The notes beneath the pieces were generated by a model, which was not told the origin of the DNA, searched no databases, and was given only the letters and a program-made list of their open reading frames with translations. The translations under genes were made by a program, and so were the position numbers. This document shows positions 34,001 to 42,226 of a stretch of 64,000 nt of DNA, in pieces. The stretch is from assembly GCF_002162135.1 (NCBI RefSeq), contig NZ_CP021382.1:930001-994000 (forward strand), given 5' to 3'. The stretch is from Cellvibrio sp. PSBB006 (lineage in GTDB: Bacteria > Pseudomonadota > Gammaproteobacteria > Pseudomonadales > Cellvibrionaceae). The first letter of the stretch is position 1, and each line of letters starts with the position of its first letter.

Positions 34001-34905
34001 AAAATAACGTCGTCAAAGACCTGCTCCAACGTCCAGCCTAAATTTTCCTGCAACTTCGCCAGGCGTTGCGGAAAAAGAATAAAGTCACGCGCTTCGGTCA
34101 GGGTTAATGCATCCTTATCCAGCTTCGCCAGTGCGCTGGCTTGCAGACGATAGAGTTGCTGGACAATGTCTTCCAGACCGATTTTTATCCAATGTTTTTC
34201 AAATTTGGCTTCAAGGTGATAAGGGCTCGACCAGCCAAACATTTGCTGTTGGAACTGCGGGAACTGCCGCCAGAAATCACGGTAACCGGAGATGCGATCT
34301 GTCTTGGTGATCACAATATAAATCGGCAGTACAAATTCCAGTTCCTTTTGCAGCAACCACAACACGCTGTGGATGTAACGCGCCTGGGTGCGTAAACGAG
34401 TGCGTCCTTCGGTTAGTAAGGTTTCAGCGGATAACGTGACAATCACACCGTCAAGCGGTCGCTCAGGTCGAATCTGGTTGACCTCTTGCAACAGAGTTTT
34501 GATGCCCTGTTTATTTTCACCAAGGAATTGGCCGTCGATGATGATGCCATGCTCCAGAATCTGCCAGGCATCCTTGGTGCCAGAGCGGTTGATCAACTTC
34601 AACATGGGATGGGTTTTATCACCCAGCGCCAGGGCGCGCGCCAGCTCCGAACGACCACTGTCCGGTTCACCCAGCAGCATCATCCAGGGTGTGTCGTACC
34701 GCCCTGCCCGATGGGTATACAGTTCGCCGAGGAGTTGCTCAAGCCCGCCCCAGAAATCCTTGACCTTTTTGCGCCGACGTAACACAGCCAGTAAATCCGC
34801 CAGGATTTGTTTCGCCATAAAACGGGCGCGCATAACCAGTGCCAGGATCACCATCAACAGGACGATGGCCAGGGCAATCAGCAGATAGAAAATCCACGGA
34901 CTCAT
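31060..34905 (-). CDS. tssM: T6SS membrane complex protein TssM (IcmF)
   Basis: Large inner-membrane protein of the TssJLM envelope channel. It has 1,281 residues with two N-terminal membrane segments (YLLIALAIVLLMVILALV), a cytoplasmic NTPase-like domain, a third membrane segment near residue 370 (FVCCGLGVLFLSLVYSFF) and a long periplasmic region with the C-terminal TssM/IcmF domains. The P-loop reads GEPDSGRS, with Arg where Lys is usual, so nucleotide hydrolysis may be lost, as in several TssM proteins. The start overlaps the tssL stop by 4 bp. Confidence 0.95.
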   Translation of the reverse strand: MSPWIFYLLIALAIVLLMVILALVMRARFMAKQILADLLAVLRRRKKVKDFWGGLEQLLGELYTHRAGRYDTPWMMLLGEPDSGRSELARALALGDKTHPMLKLINRSGTKDAWQILEHGIIIDGQFLGENKQGIKTLLQEVNQIRPERPLDGVIVTLSAETLLTEGRTRLRTQARYIHSVLWLLQKELEFVLPIYIVITKTDRISGYRDFWRQFPQFQQQMFGWSSPYHLEAKFEKHWIKIGLEDIVQQLYRLQASALAKLDKDALTLTEARDFILFPQRLAKLQENLGWTLEQVFDDVIFSSGASVRGFYFTGRMDESRAPGAIKELIEQKCFAEKNLAKPLRFALWSRSLRLHKTQRFVCCGLGVLFLSLVYSFFDLKQQVDLQLEAVKILQVYSSYAEDLDDCISADDYFRLLNPISKIHAKVTYWNIPYSWRESRISTRPLDTIANEAFGGVILPAFKCWLENKADNLVAADKNPLMVDDGKVNAAVFNYALEVLAFEYHESLFREITHTNNRAQSREVLEAFHKLTQYLYNRQLPDSLITNNSALLKALLQVNYKERVKKPEGYHQIVDSRLRAGAENLRLSLTDAVGTGEILLDKFARPDSVTRADVDDLLAWSRRVEEAWSGATEADNPCAKIFVRVDALLKSLKKYDEHDISDLEAVVQDFTPDNCYTPLKNQLLGLRSVESVPLMEETAQGLVWTERYQRNLQQLEALTTREFMIDHPASFSNCDQPATINQAALIQSLKSLQSYQEFIAPAPLEKLSGAQTVSDKLLADNFINAVARSQVKSLVNYQMANAIQSIGFTVTQQQLIEKVSFSYNQSINELIALVRLYQQLMLDPSDATWYDCLSNIANEQINEITHLYLSSSVFLPKLASPNKPFLYTNMDDVPEVTDFLNAEQLSAMRLLQYARPYTRWFNEAASLHKAAGNAQVFFWTNSVNEYDNFTRFNDKNSKLGQLRDYYTSHFAGVTTETCYQETFDAGSSGNDLFSERKKLAVNDLANVCADTTAQYVAKDYQELADAFNRQLAGRYPFANTGAQDLDPQSWVNFDASYGPLITALDQHLTQQEEGDRWFSVKQFIAELKGIREHLNLFYPKGLPSSVRISAQFRQNPDNSPGIEQIVQWVMKTPAMQSSFPNQVNDLEWLSGQSLQVSMAWAELSRYTPVRDPSQRHMMVQRNAVTFQQNGPWALHRLVDQQRDGIASDPAVIPLRFTIPVSEKKSTAKTTSDKTSTGQPSETIQLNEVNAQVTLRLSIKGETAQWQAWPMPVDFPQQAPAI

Positions 34906-35708
34906 AAATCACCTCGCCGCTGCGCGAGTGTTGCCGTGCTGTCAATTTCAGATGCAGCAGGTTCCGTTTCATCCGTGGTAATACGCAATTCTATATTCAC
35001 CGCATCGGTTATTTGTTCATCGTAAATGCCGGCAAAAATCTGCACCGCACTCACCCAGATGATCAACGCCAGAACTAAATAAACAGCCAGGGCCACGCCT
35101 ACCCAACGCCACCAGCGCGACATAGCGCCCAAGGTTTGCGGATAAGCACCAGACAGAGGATGTTCATAAGCCTGGGCAAAAGCCAAGGGCGGCAAGCCCG
35201 GTTGAAAACGCAAACGATTCAGCATCACCTGATATTCCGTCAAGCGTTCACGTTGGTGACGACACTCCCCGTAAAAACCCAATTGCAGCAGCATGAGATA
35301 GATGCTGGCAAACTGATCTTTGTCTGAGGGATCGCCATGCCGCTTGCCCAGGGTTTTGATGCGCTGAAATATCATGCGCCCGGCAATAGAGGTACCGAAT
35401 AATTTTTCTTCCAGCAGATGATCACACCAATAATTTTTTCCCGACCAGTTAATCTGGAATAGCAACATTTCATCGACTAACGCTGCCAATATATAGCGCA
35501 GTTCATTCATCAACGGTTGTTCTGCCGGGTCACCGCTGTAGAGATGGCGTTCCAGAATCACTGTCATCTTTTGCGCTGTTTGTAACGCCAGTGTTTGGGT
35601 GGTGCTAGATGCATCGACCGATTCATCCAATTGCTCACCGGCGGATAAGGTTTCAGCAATGCTGTAAAGCGCCTCATAGGTCACCAGGAAACGATTGAGC
35701 AATCTCAT
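34902..35708 (-). CDS. tssL: T6SS membrane complex protein TssL (DotU/IcmH)
   Basis: A 268-residue inner-membrane partner of TssM. The cytoplasmic domain (LRYILAALVDEMLLFQINW, LYLMLLQLGFYGECR-type motif near 145) ends in one C-terminal membrane segment (VGVALAVYLVLALIIWVSAV). There is no OmpA-like peptidoglycan-binding extension, so cell-wall anchoring must come from another protein. Four-base overlaps with tssK and tssM show tight coupling. Confidence 0.94.
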   Translation of the reverse strand: MRLLNRFLVTYEALYSIAETLSAGEQLDESVDASSTTQTLALQTAQKMTVILERHLYSGDPAEQPLMNELRYILAALVDEMLLFQINWSGKNYWCDHLLEEKLFGTSIAGRMIFQRIKTLGKRHGDPSDKDQFASIYLMLLQLGFYGECRHQRERLTEYQVMLNRLRFQPGLPPLAFAQAYEHPLSGAYPQTLGAMSRWWRWVGVALAVYLVLALIIWVSAVQIFAGIYDEQITDAVNIELRITTDETEPAASEIDSTATLAQRRGDL

Positions 35709-37087
35709 GCCGCGTCTCCTGCCGACTGTTTGGCCGGACGATATAACAGCACGGCTTCCGGCGCTTGCAGGTCGTTATCACCCCAGATAATTAATGGCTG
35801 TTCGCTTTGAATGGCGGGCTGGTCACGGTCTTCGCCACCCACCATTAAATTGCGTACTTCGTAAAGCTGCGCCTGGGATCTTTGGGTATAACGCATGCGT
35901 ACATCCTGTGACATTTTTCCGGTCCAAGCGCCAGGCGAACGTTGCCGCCGCAACAATTCCATTACCGGCCGCGAACCGATACGTGCGTTGTTCAACCACT
36001 CTTCTGCTTCTACCGGCGACTGCCCTTGGGCGGGAACAAGTTCTATGATCAATTGTTCAGTGCTCCAGCCCTGGGGCATAAACAGACCGAAGATATTGTC
36101 CTTGCGTTTCTGGAAGCGATAGAGCTTGTAAGCCAATGGAATACTGTCGATTAATTCATGGATCTGTTGCACCACTTTATAAATTGACTTCGCTGCCTGG
36201 TGATGGTCGTAAGCAGGAATTTCTGCGGGCAAGGGATTGGCGCGCAATGCGCACATGCAACCATACACACCGGCCAACGCACCCAGAAGATTAAACGGAT
36301 GCGCCATACGTGAATTCACTAGCGTCTCCAGGGGTGGTAAAGCCGTGGTAAACGCCAGTAAATTTTGCGCGTGTAACTGTTGGGTGGTGGCCAGGTAGTT
36401 GGCATTGTGACGCAATTTTTCAATCAATTTTTTCAAGCGGTAATTGAGTGATTTTTTATCGCCAATAAAGTCGGCGGCGCTGGCACGCAGCAGAGGCGGC
36501 AAGTAACCGTTGACGATTTCAAAGTTGCCGTTCGGCGTGAGTGCAACCTTGCACAGCGGCATGGATTCATATTGCGCTGGCGGATTATCTCCGGCCCATA
36601 ATTGCGCGCGCACCTGTAAACGATCCAGCGCCACTCGACCATCGGTGTTGGTATCATCAATTGCCATGTCGCCCTGCACGGTTTTAAACCGGCGAATACT
36701 GGCGTTCTCTGCTGCTGCACCGTCTACCCGCAAAGGGACCAACAAATGGATCATCACCCATTGACGGCGTTTAATGTCCGCATGCTGACTGATATCGAGT
36801 TGTAAATCGTAGGGGCGCGCCCAGGGTTTGCCGAATTGCACACACAGGCCATCTTTCATTACAGCCACCAGTTTTTCCACCTGGATCAGCCCGGCTTCCA
36901 GTTCGGTTCTTTTCAGCGCAAAATCGCTGAGCCCCCAATAGTACGGCTGGATTTGCTGCAACATAAAAAGCCGCTGCTTTTCCTGATACAGATCATTCTG
37001 CTGAAAGTGCTGCGGCGTCAACAACATGCCTTCGCTCCACAGCAGCGGATCGGAAATCGGTATGTAAGGCATTAATAGAGATTCCAT
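35705..37087 (-). CDS. tssK: T6SS baseplate protein TssK
   Basis: A 460-residue adaptor linking the baseplate to the membrane complex. The N-terminus LLWSEGMLLTPQHFQQNDLY is diagnostic. The middle domain includes FKTVQGDMAID and the C-terminal domain that docks on the membrane complex includes IWGDNDLQAPEAVLLYRP. Length is normal. The start is 8 bp downstream of tssJ; an alternative Met lies at 37072. Confidence 0.95.
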   Translation of the reverse strand: MESLLMPYIPISDPLLWSEGMLLTPQHFQQNDLYQEKQRLFMLQQIQPYYWGLSDFALKRTELEAGLIQVEKLVAVMKDGLCVQFGKPWARPYDLQLDISQHADIKRRQWVMIHLLVPLRVDGAAAENASIRRFKTVQGDMAIDDTNTDGRVALDRLQVRAQLWAGDNPPAQYESMPLCKVALTPNGNFEIVNGYLPPLLRASAADFIGDKKSLNYRLKKLIEKLRHNANYLATTQQLHAQNLLAFTTALPPLETLVNSRMAHPFNLLGALAGVYGCMCALRANPLPAEIPAYDHHQAAKSIYKVVQQIHELIDSIPLAYKLYRFQKRKDNIFGLFMPQGWSTEQLIIELVPAQGQSPVEAEEWLNNARIGSRPVMELLRRQRSPGAWTGKMSQDVRMRYTQRSQAQLYEVRNLMVGGEDRDQPAIQSEQPLIIWGDNDLQAPEAVLLYRPAKQSAGDAA

Positions 37088-37095
37088 AGCATGTA

Positions 37096-37584
37096 TTAGT
37101 CAGGTTGTGTAAGCACAACCCTATCCTTTTGTAACTCAAGGTTGATAACAGGGTAATCGGTAATTTCCAGCGGCAACTGGCCCTGGAGGTTTACATAATT
37201 CGCATAGACCAATACCCGTTGTGCGTCGCGATAATTGTCCGGTAGCGCGATGGCTTGCTCACGAAAACTGGGTGGCACTTGTAAACTGCGCAACGATAAT
37301 TCCTTTGGATATTTGAACAATAATCCCGGCTTCCGACTGAACCATTCCGGCGCGTTATCCGGTAGTTGTGCCACCAGATCTTTATCACGCACAAACACCA
37401 GATCCACCATTACCGCGCTGAAATCATTTACGTCTTCACTCGCCTGGATGTTCACTGTTTTCAAGGCCGTTGTATCGCGCCACCAATGGCTGACCATGCT
37501 GCACCCGGTGACCGCCAGCAACATCAACAGGATCAGGGCGTACTGTGCTCGATGGCTTAACGGTTGATTGAACGAATCCATCAC
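37096..37584 (-). CDS. tssJ: T6SS outer-membrane lipoprotein TssJ
   Basis: A 162-residue lipoprotein: hydrophobic ALILLMLLAVTGC ends in a lipobox, giving outer-membrane anchoring. The mature part is a transthyretin-like beta sandwich (VNIQASEDVND, VMVDLVFVRDKDL, RVLVYANYVNLQGQ). TssJ binds the periplasmic tip of TssM. Its start is adjacent to the stop of the PAAR-like gene. Confidence 0.9.
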   Translation of the reverse strand: MMDSFNQPLSHRAQYALILLMLLAVTGCSMVSHWWRDTTALKTVNIQASEDVNDFSAVMVDLVFVRDKDLVAQLPDNAPEWFSRKPGLLFKYPKELSLRSLQVPPSFREQAIALPDNYRDAQRVLVYANYVNLQGQLPLEITDYPVINLELQKDRVVLTQPD

Positions 37585-37977
37585 CTACCCCAATAAACAA
37601 ACACGATTAGGACTCGGCACTGCCGTGCCCCCTGCTGCATTAGTCGTGTTCTGCAAGGTCAGGCTCGTCATACGCGCACCGGGCGCGACGCCGTTAAATA
37701 CTTTAAAACTGCCCAATAAATAGGTTTCCGGCCCAATGACCGTACCGGACGCCACGCCTGTGGACGCACCGGCTTCGTCGCCGTTGGTGATGGTGCCCGG
37801 CGTCAATAAATTGTGTACCGCCCCGCCGCCGTGAAACTGTTTGAGGTTATTGGGAATGTGAACCATAGACTGACTGATATTCGGATAAGGAATCGGCACC
37901 ACCGCCGGCCCCGCCGGAGTCAGACATACATCTGGAAATCCCAAACCCATTGCACCAATCTGAGTAGTTGAAAACAT
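37585..37977 (-). CDS. DUF4150 PAAR-like tip protein
   Basis: A 130-residue protein matching DUF4150: GLGFPDVCLTPAGPAVVPIPYPN, then a central GGGAVHNLLTPGTITNGD and a terminal VCLLG. DUF4150 proteins take the place of PAAR as the sharpened tip of the VgrG spike and often carry toxins; this one has no extension. It follows DUF3540 by 3 bp. DUF2169, pentapeptide, DUF3540 and DUF4150 genes commonly travel together as a spike-loading module. Confidence 0.88.
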   Translation of the reverse strand: MFSTTQIGAMGLGFPDVCLTPAGPAVVPIPYPNISQSMVHIPNNLKQFHGGGAVHNLLTPGTITNGDEAGASTGVASGTVIGPETYLLGSFKVFNGVAPGARMTSLTLQNTTNAAGGTAVPSPNRVCLLG

Positions 37978-37980
37978 AGT

Positions 37981-38538
37981 TCACCCCATATGAATAACAT
38001 CAGCATCCACTTTCAATTCTTTTTCGGCGGTAATCAGTTGCCGTTGCGCGTGAGTGCGCAGCAATTGTTTTACCGTCGTCGTTAAGTCACCGAAACGCGC
38101 CATGCAATGGGCGGCAGATTGAATCCAGTTAGCCGCCACCTGGGTAATCAGGTGATGACAGTTAATCGACAAGCTGCCGCGCACTGTATTGATATCGCAA
38201 TCGCCAGCAGAACCCAGTGACAGTTTTTTACCGGCGCTGAGCGTTAATTCAGATGCATGGAGTCGCAGCGGCTGATGCAATTGCCCGAGGGTGGCCGGTT
38301 GCGTCGATGAACGCTGCACAATGGCGGTGATAAATATCTCGGTGTTGTTGCCGGTACACGCCACCCGGTCACCATTATCAGGCACCAGCAAACAGGAAAA
38401 TGCCACCGCTGCTCGCCGTCCGCTGCTGAGCAGCCAGTGGTCGCCCTCGGCCTTTACAATGAAATCAAACCATTGTTCTACAGCCGGTTGGTATTCCCGC
38501 TCAGTAGCGGATAAAGCAAATGTCACGCGTGCATTCAT
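37981..38538 (-). CDS. DUF3540 family T6SS accessory protein
   Basis: A 185-residue protein. The N-terminal beta-rich half (VKAEGDHWLLSSGRRAAVAFSCLLVP, DNGDRVACTGNN) and the C-terminal half (ADVIHMG end) match DUF3540, found only beside DUF4150 and DUF2169 genes. It probably helps load the tip or spike. Its start overlaps the end of the pentapeptide gene by 4 bp. Confidence 0.83.
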   Translation of the reverse strand: MNARVTFALSATEREYQPAVEQWFDFIVKAEGDHWLLSSGRRAAVAFSCLLVPDNGDRVACTGNNTEIFITAIVQRSSTQPATLGQLHQPLRLHASELTLSAGKKLSLGSAGDCDINTVRGSLSINCHHLITQVAANWIQSAAHCMARFGDLTTTVKQLLRTHAQRQLITAEKELKVDADVIHMG

Positions 38539-39629
38539 TGGCTGAACTCCTGCTGTGCGCGCTGTTCACCGCGCAGACGATCCTGGTCGGTCCAACTGAC
38601 GCCTTTCATGTGTGCAGAACGCAGTTGGGATTTATAAGATTCCAGTTGATGCAGTTTGGCCCGGTGTAGATCCGCACCATCAAATACCGATTCTGTTAAT
38701 TGTGCGCAGGAAAAATCTGCCAGAAATAATTGTGCATCAGTGAAGTCACACTGTTGCAGGACAGCTGATTCCCAAAAGCTTTTTTCCAATTGCGCCTGTT
38801 TAAACTGGCAATTCACCAGCCTCGCCTGTTTCCAGATAGTGCCGGTCAAATGCGCCTCATCCCAGCAGCAGTCTGTGCACTGGGCACTGACAAATTGCGT
38901 GCTGTTTGCCTGAATGTGTGAAAAATCGCACTCACTAAAATGACATTCACCAAACTGGCTCTCGGTCAGTTGTGCCTGTTGAAATTGCACTTGATGGAAG
39001 TGTGACTGGTTTAATGTGCATTGCACGAAGAAAGCACCTTGCAGATTTTTTTGTTGGAAACGGCTCTTCAACAACAGCGAGCGGTGAAAGCAGGCACCGG
39101 TTATATCGGCGTGGGTAAAGTCATTCCCGATCCAGACAATGTTTTCCACCACCACCCGCGTCAAGTTAATACCGTCACTGACGCAATCGCTGATAAAACT
39201 GCGTTCCACACGCGCGTCAACAAAGGAAGCCTGTCGACAATCACATTGGGTAAAAGAAAGTTGCGAGAGCTGAGCAGCTTGCCAGTTGCTGTTGCTCAGG
39301 TTGCATTGATTAAATGTGCATGTGGTGAGCGATTGACCAGCCCATTGCGAATGGCCGAGATCGCAGCGATCAAAATGGCAGCCTTGCAAGCTAACATTAC
39401 GCCAGTCACTAAAAACTTCAGGCAAGTGTCGGTCGACATCCTGGGTAAAACGGCAACGGGTAAAGATGCATTGTGTGAGTTGCGCGCCTTGCCAACGCAC
39501 ATTATGAAAATGCACGTCGGTAAAGATGGCCGTTTCCTGTCGCAACTGTCCCAGGTCGAGATCACTCAGTGTTTGTTGCTGCACCGGTTTACCGAGCCGC
39601 AAGGTTTTAAGCAATTCGTCGTAGGTCAT
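38535..39629 (-). CDS. Pentapeptide-repeat protein of the spike module
   Basis: I start at the ATG at 39629, which overlaps the previous stop as ATGA; the frame is open to 39713. The 364-residue product is almost wholly pentapeptide repeats of the A(D/N)LXX type (CDFSHIQANSTQF, AQLEKSFWESAVLQQCDFTDA), predicting a right-handed quadrilateral beta helix about 60 repeats long. The N-terminal 25 residues (MTYDELLKTLRLGKPV) are outside the helix. In T6SS clusters such proteins act with DUF2169 as adaptors; a direct role is not shown. Confidence 0.85.
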   Translation of the reverse strand: MTYDELLKTLRLGKPVQQQTLSDLDLGQLRQETAIFTDVHFHNVRWQGAQLTQCIFTRCRFTQDVDRHLPEVFSDWRNVSLQGCHFDRCDLGHSQWAGQSLTTCTFNQCNLSNSNWQAAQLSQLSFTQCDCRQASFVDARVERSFISDCVSDGINLTRVVVENIVWIGNDFTHADITGACFHRSLLLKSRFQQKNLQGAFFVQCTLNQSHFHQVQFQQAQLTESQFGECHFSECDFSHIQANSTQFVSAQCTDCCWDEAHLTGTIWKQARLVNCQFKQAQLEKSFWESAVLQQCDFTDAQLFLADFSCAQLTESVFDGADLHRAKLHQLESYKSQLRSAHMKGVSWTDQDRLRGEQRAQQEFSQ

Positions 39630-42226
39630 GCGGCCACCTCCAGTTGTTTGGATGGCCAGGCATTGTCGGTGCGGGCATCCGCTAATTGCGCTTGCCGAAA
39701 GTGGGCGCACCACAACTGCGTATCGCGCAGGTCGGCACCGGTGAGATTCATCTTCATCGCCAGGCTGTTGCAGAAATCCGCCCCGCGCAAGTCAGCGTCA
39801 GGCGCAGCAGCGCCCATCAGGATGCATTGATGAAACAACACATGGCGAGCAATAAGTTGCGGTAATTTTGTATTGCCGAAATCACAATTGGAAAAACGTG
39901 CCTGGGTAAAATCAGCAGCGTTGAAACAGGTTTGACGAAAACCGCATTGCACCAGTTTTGCTCCGCGCCAATCAGTCGTGTTCCATAAGCTTTTATCTAC
40001 CTCACCGGTAATCAGGATTTTTTCCAACTGTGCATCGGCCAACACCAGACCTTCTGTTACGCAATTTAAAAAAGCGCCCTGTTGCCAGCGGATGCCGTTA
40101 AACCTGCAACCGGTAAGCTCACACCCCAACCACGCAAATTGTTGCGCGCTGGAGTTGTCCCATTGATTGTCTCGGGTTGTGACGTCTGCCCAGATTGTTT
40201 GATCGAGTTTGGCGGAAGGAAATTGATTGGCAACGAGGTGCGCCTGCCTGAAACTGGCACCGCTCAAATCAGACTGTGAAAAATGACAACCATGCAGTTG
40301 TGTCTTACTCCATTGACTGTGTTGTAGCTGTGCTTCAGAAAATTCACAGGCCGTGATATTCGCACCGGAGCAATTGACTTCATTCATCTGCGTGCGCTGA
40401 AAACGGCAATGGCTCAAGGTGGCGCCGACAAAGGAAACGCCGCGCAGGTCGGCATTGCTGAAGTCGCAATGCGAAAAATTACCGCGCTCAAAATTGACTT
40501 CCGCCAGGTTCATACCCACAAAGGATTGCCCGACCAGAATGACACCGGCGAGGTTAAAACCCACCAGCGGTAGATGTTGTTGTACGTGGTTATCCACCAA
40601 CTGTGCCAGCGCTATCGCGGCGTCAGCGGCGACGGGTTTGCTGATCGGCTCTTGCGCGAGCCGCCGCAATGCCCTGCCCTGGGCTATTCCCCCGCTGATA
40701 GCCTGCACAAGTTCTTCCTGTTGCGCGGGCGATAAATCATGCAATGGCAGACGCGCCAGTTCGGCATCCAGTTGTTGTTGTGGATTGGCCCGAGCCAGAG
40801 CCTCCTCCACCGCCACCAATGCTTCCGTTTCCGCCATTGGCTGCTCAAGTTTTGCCAGCTCCGCATCACGCTGCACTTGCATAGCCGCCTGCTCCGCCTC
40901 GGCGTCAGCCTTGGCTTGAGCTAATTGGGTATCCGCAGCCGCCATCAAGGCAGTGAAGTCCAGCGAGCCATCTGGTAATTGCGGGTCGGGCAATAAGGGT
41001 TCAGGCAAGACCGGCGGGGTGTAATCCGCCGGTTTTTCCATGCCGGCCTGAGCCCAGAAATCTGCCTCCATTTCATCCAGCCGTGCCTGCAACGCCTGGC
41101 GACGGACATCAACAGCAGGTTCTGTCGTGGCTGGTTGCGGGATTAATGGCATGGTGAGCTGTGCGTCATTGAAGACATGCAGATGACGAGTGGCGGGATC
41201 GAGGCGCAATTGCAGCACCTCCTGATAGTGCGCCAGAGGACGGGATTCGCCCAGACGCTCATAGGCCAACATCACGGCCTGCACATCCTGGGCTTCACTG
41301 TCCTCGATCGGACGGTGGCCGTGGAATATCAGCACACCCAGATTCTGGTCGGGGAAGAACCACAGGGTGTCGGCCTCAAGCGGTACCTCGGCAAAAGGCG
41401 CGCGCTCGGTGCGGATAAATGCCCGAGCCTTGATACCCGGCAGTTTGCCCGTCAACTCAGTCTGAAGTGGATGCAATCCGGTCAGGCAATAAGGTTCATC
41501 ACCTTTAAAGAACTTTTTAAGGCGTTGATCCGCCGGCGCCATATTGAAAAAGCGCCAATCGATATTGCGCGCGAGGCCGGGGAAATCCTCTTTCAGCCAG
41601 CGCTTGTTGTAGCTACCCGCCAGCTTGCGCCGTGCCGGATGATTGATTGACCAGGGGCCAAAGCCTGCCGGAGTGTGGCGGCGGCGCCCTGGGCGACGCA
41701 CTTCTCCCGCAAGGCTGATATTGGGCAGCACGCCTTGGTTACGTTTGAAAAATGCCGGCCAGCGGCTGTCGGTGTAGCCGCATCCCAGCGGGTTAGCCGG
41801 GTAATCCTTACCGCCCCAGGCGCGGGCGGCATCCAGCGGCATGATTGTAAACGGCAGCGGCGCGTCGACCTGCTGCAGTGGAAGCAGGCCGTAACACCAC
41901 TGGCGATCACCGGTAATCCGCAAGGATTTATCCACCTCGCCACAGCGCAGGGAAACCGTCATCTGCTTAACCGCTTTTCCCTCTGGGGCATGGGCGGTAC
42001 CTGCCAGTAACACTTCGGCACAGGCCTTGGGCATGATTTCATCGAGCACCTGCTGTGCAGGCAAAGCCGGCGTGATAACCGGCCAGGCCTGATGCTCGGA
42101 AATCAGCGCGGGGGATTCACCCAGTCGGAAAAACGCCAGCGCACTGACGGCCAGGTGCGTCTGCCCCTTGTAGCCGTAGGGCTTGGCCAACAGGCCGAGG
42201 GTCATGGGCTTGATGACGGCGCGCAT
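39626..42226 (-). CDS. DUF2169 domain fused to pentapeptide repeats
   Basis: An 866-residue protein. Residues 1-330 are the DUF2169 adaptor domain (VIKPMTLGLLAKPYGYKGQ, YCLTGLHPLQTELTG, GVLIFHGHRPIEDSEA). DUF2169 proteins act as chaperones that bring cargo to VgrG. A central acidic coiled-coil-prone region (about 385-530) follows, then pentapeptide repeats (LAEVNFERGNFSHCDFSNAD, onward to the end). The start overlaps the vgrG stop as TAATG. The fusion of adaptor and beta helix suggests that one protein bridges the spike and its tip. Confidence 0.87.
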   Translation of the reverse strand: MRAVIKPMTLGLLAKPYGYKGQTHLAVSALAFFRLGESPALISEHQAWPVITPALPAQQVLDEIMPKACAEVLLAGTAHAPEGKAVKQMTVSLRCGEVDKSLRITGDRQWCYGLLPLQQVDAPLPFTIMPLDAARAWGGKDYPANPLGCGYTDSRWPAFFKRNQGVLPNISLAGEVRRPGRRRHTPAGFGPWSINHPARRKLAGSYNKRWLKEDFPGLARNIDWRFFNMAPADQRLKKFFKGDEPYCLTGLHPLQTELTGKLPGIKARAFIRTERAPFAEVPLEADTLWFFPDQNLGVLIFHGHRPIEDSEAQDVQAVMLAYERLGESRPLAHYQEVLQLRLDPATRHLHVFNDAQLTMPLIPQPATTEPAVDVRRQALQARLDEMEADFWAQAGMEKPADYTPPVLPEPLLPDPQLPDGSLDFTALMAAADTQLAQAKADAEAEQAAMQVQRDAELAKLEQPMAETEALVAVEEALARANPQQQLDAELARLPLHDLSPAQQEELVQAISGGIAQGRALRRLAQEPISKPVAADAAIALAQLVDNHVQQHLPLVGFNLAGVILVGQSFVGMNLAEVNFERGNFSHCDFSNADLRGVSFVGATLSHCRFQRTQMNEVNCSGANITACEFSEAQLQHSQWSKTQLHGCHFSQSDLSGASFRQAHLVANQFPSAKLDQTIWADVTTRDNQWDNSSAQQFAWLGCELTGCRFNGIRWQQGAFLNCVTEGLVLADAQLEKILITGEVDKSLWNTTDWRGAKLVQCGFRQTCFNAADFTQARFSNCDFGNTKLPQLIARHVLFHQCILMGAAAPDADLRGADFCNSLAMKMNLTGADLRDTQLWCAHFRQAQLADARTDNAWPSKQLEVAA

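Noticed and set aside
37585..37977. DUF4150 protein as a toxin
   Set aside because: At 130 residues it covers only the tip domain, with no C-terminal extension to hold a toxin.
38535..42226. Pentapeptide proteins as quinolone-resistance (Qnr-like) determinants
   Set aside because: Their fusion to DUF2169 and place in the T6SS operon argue for a spike-adaptor role; no Qnr-type dimer module is visible.
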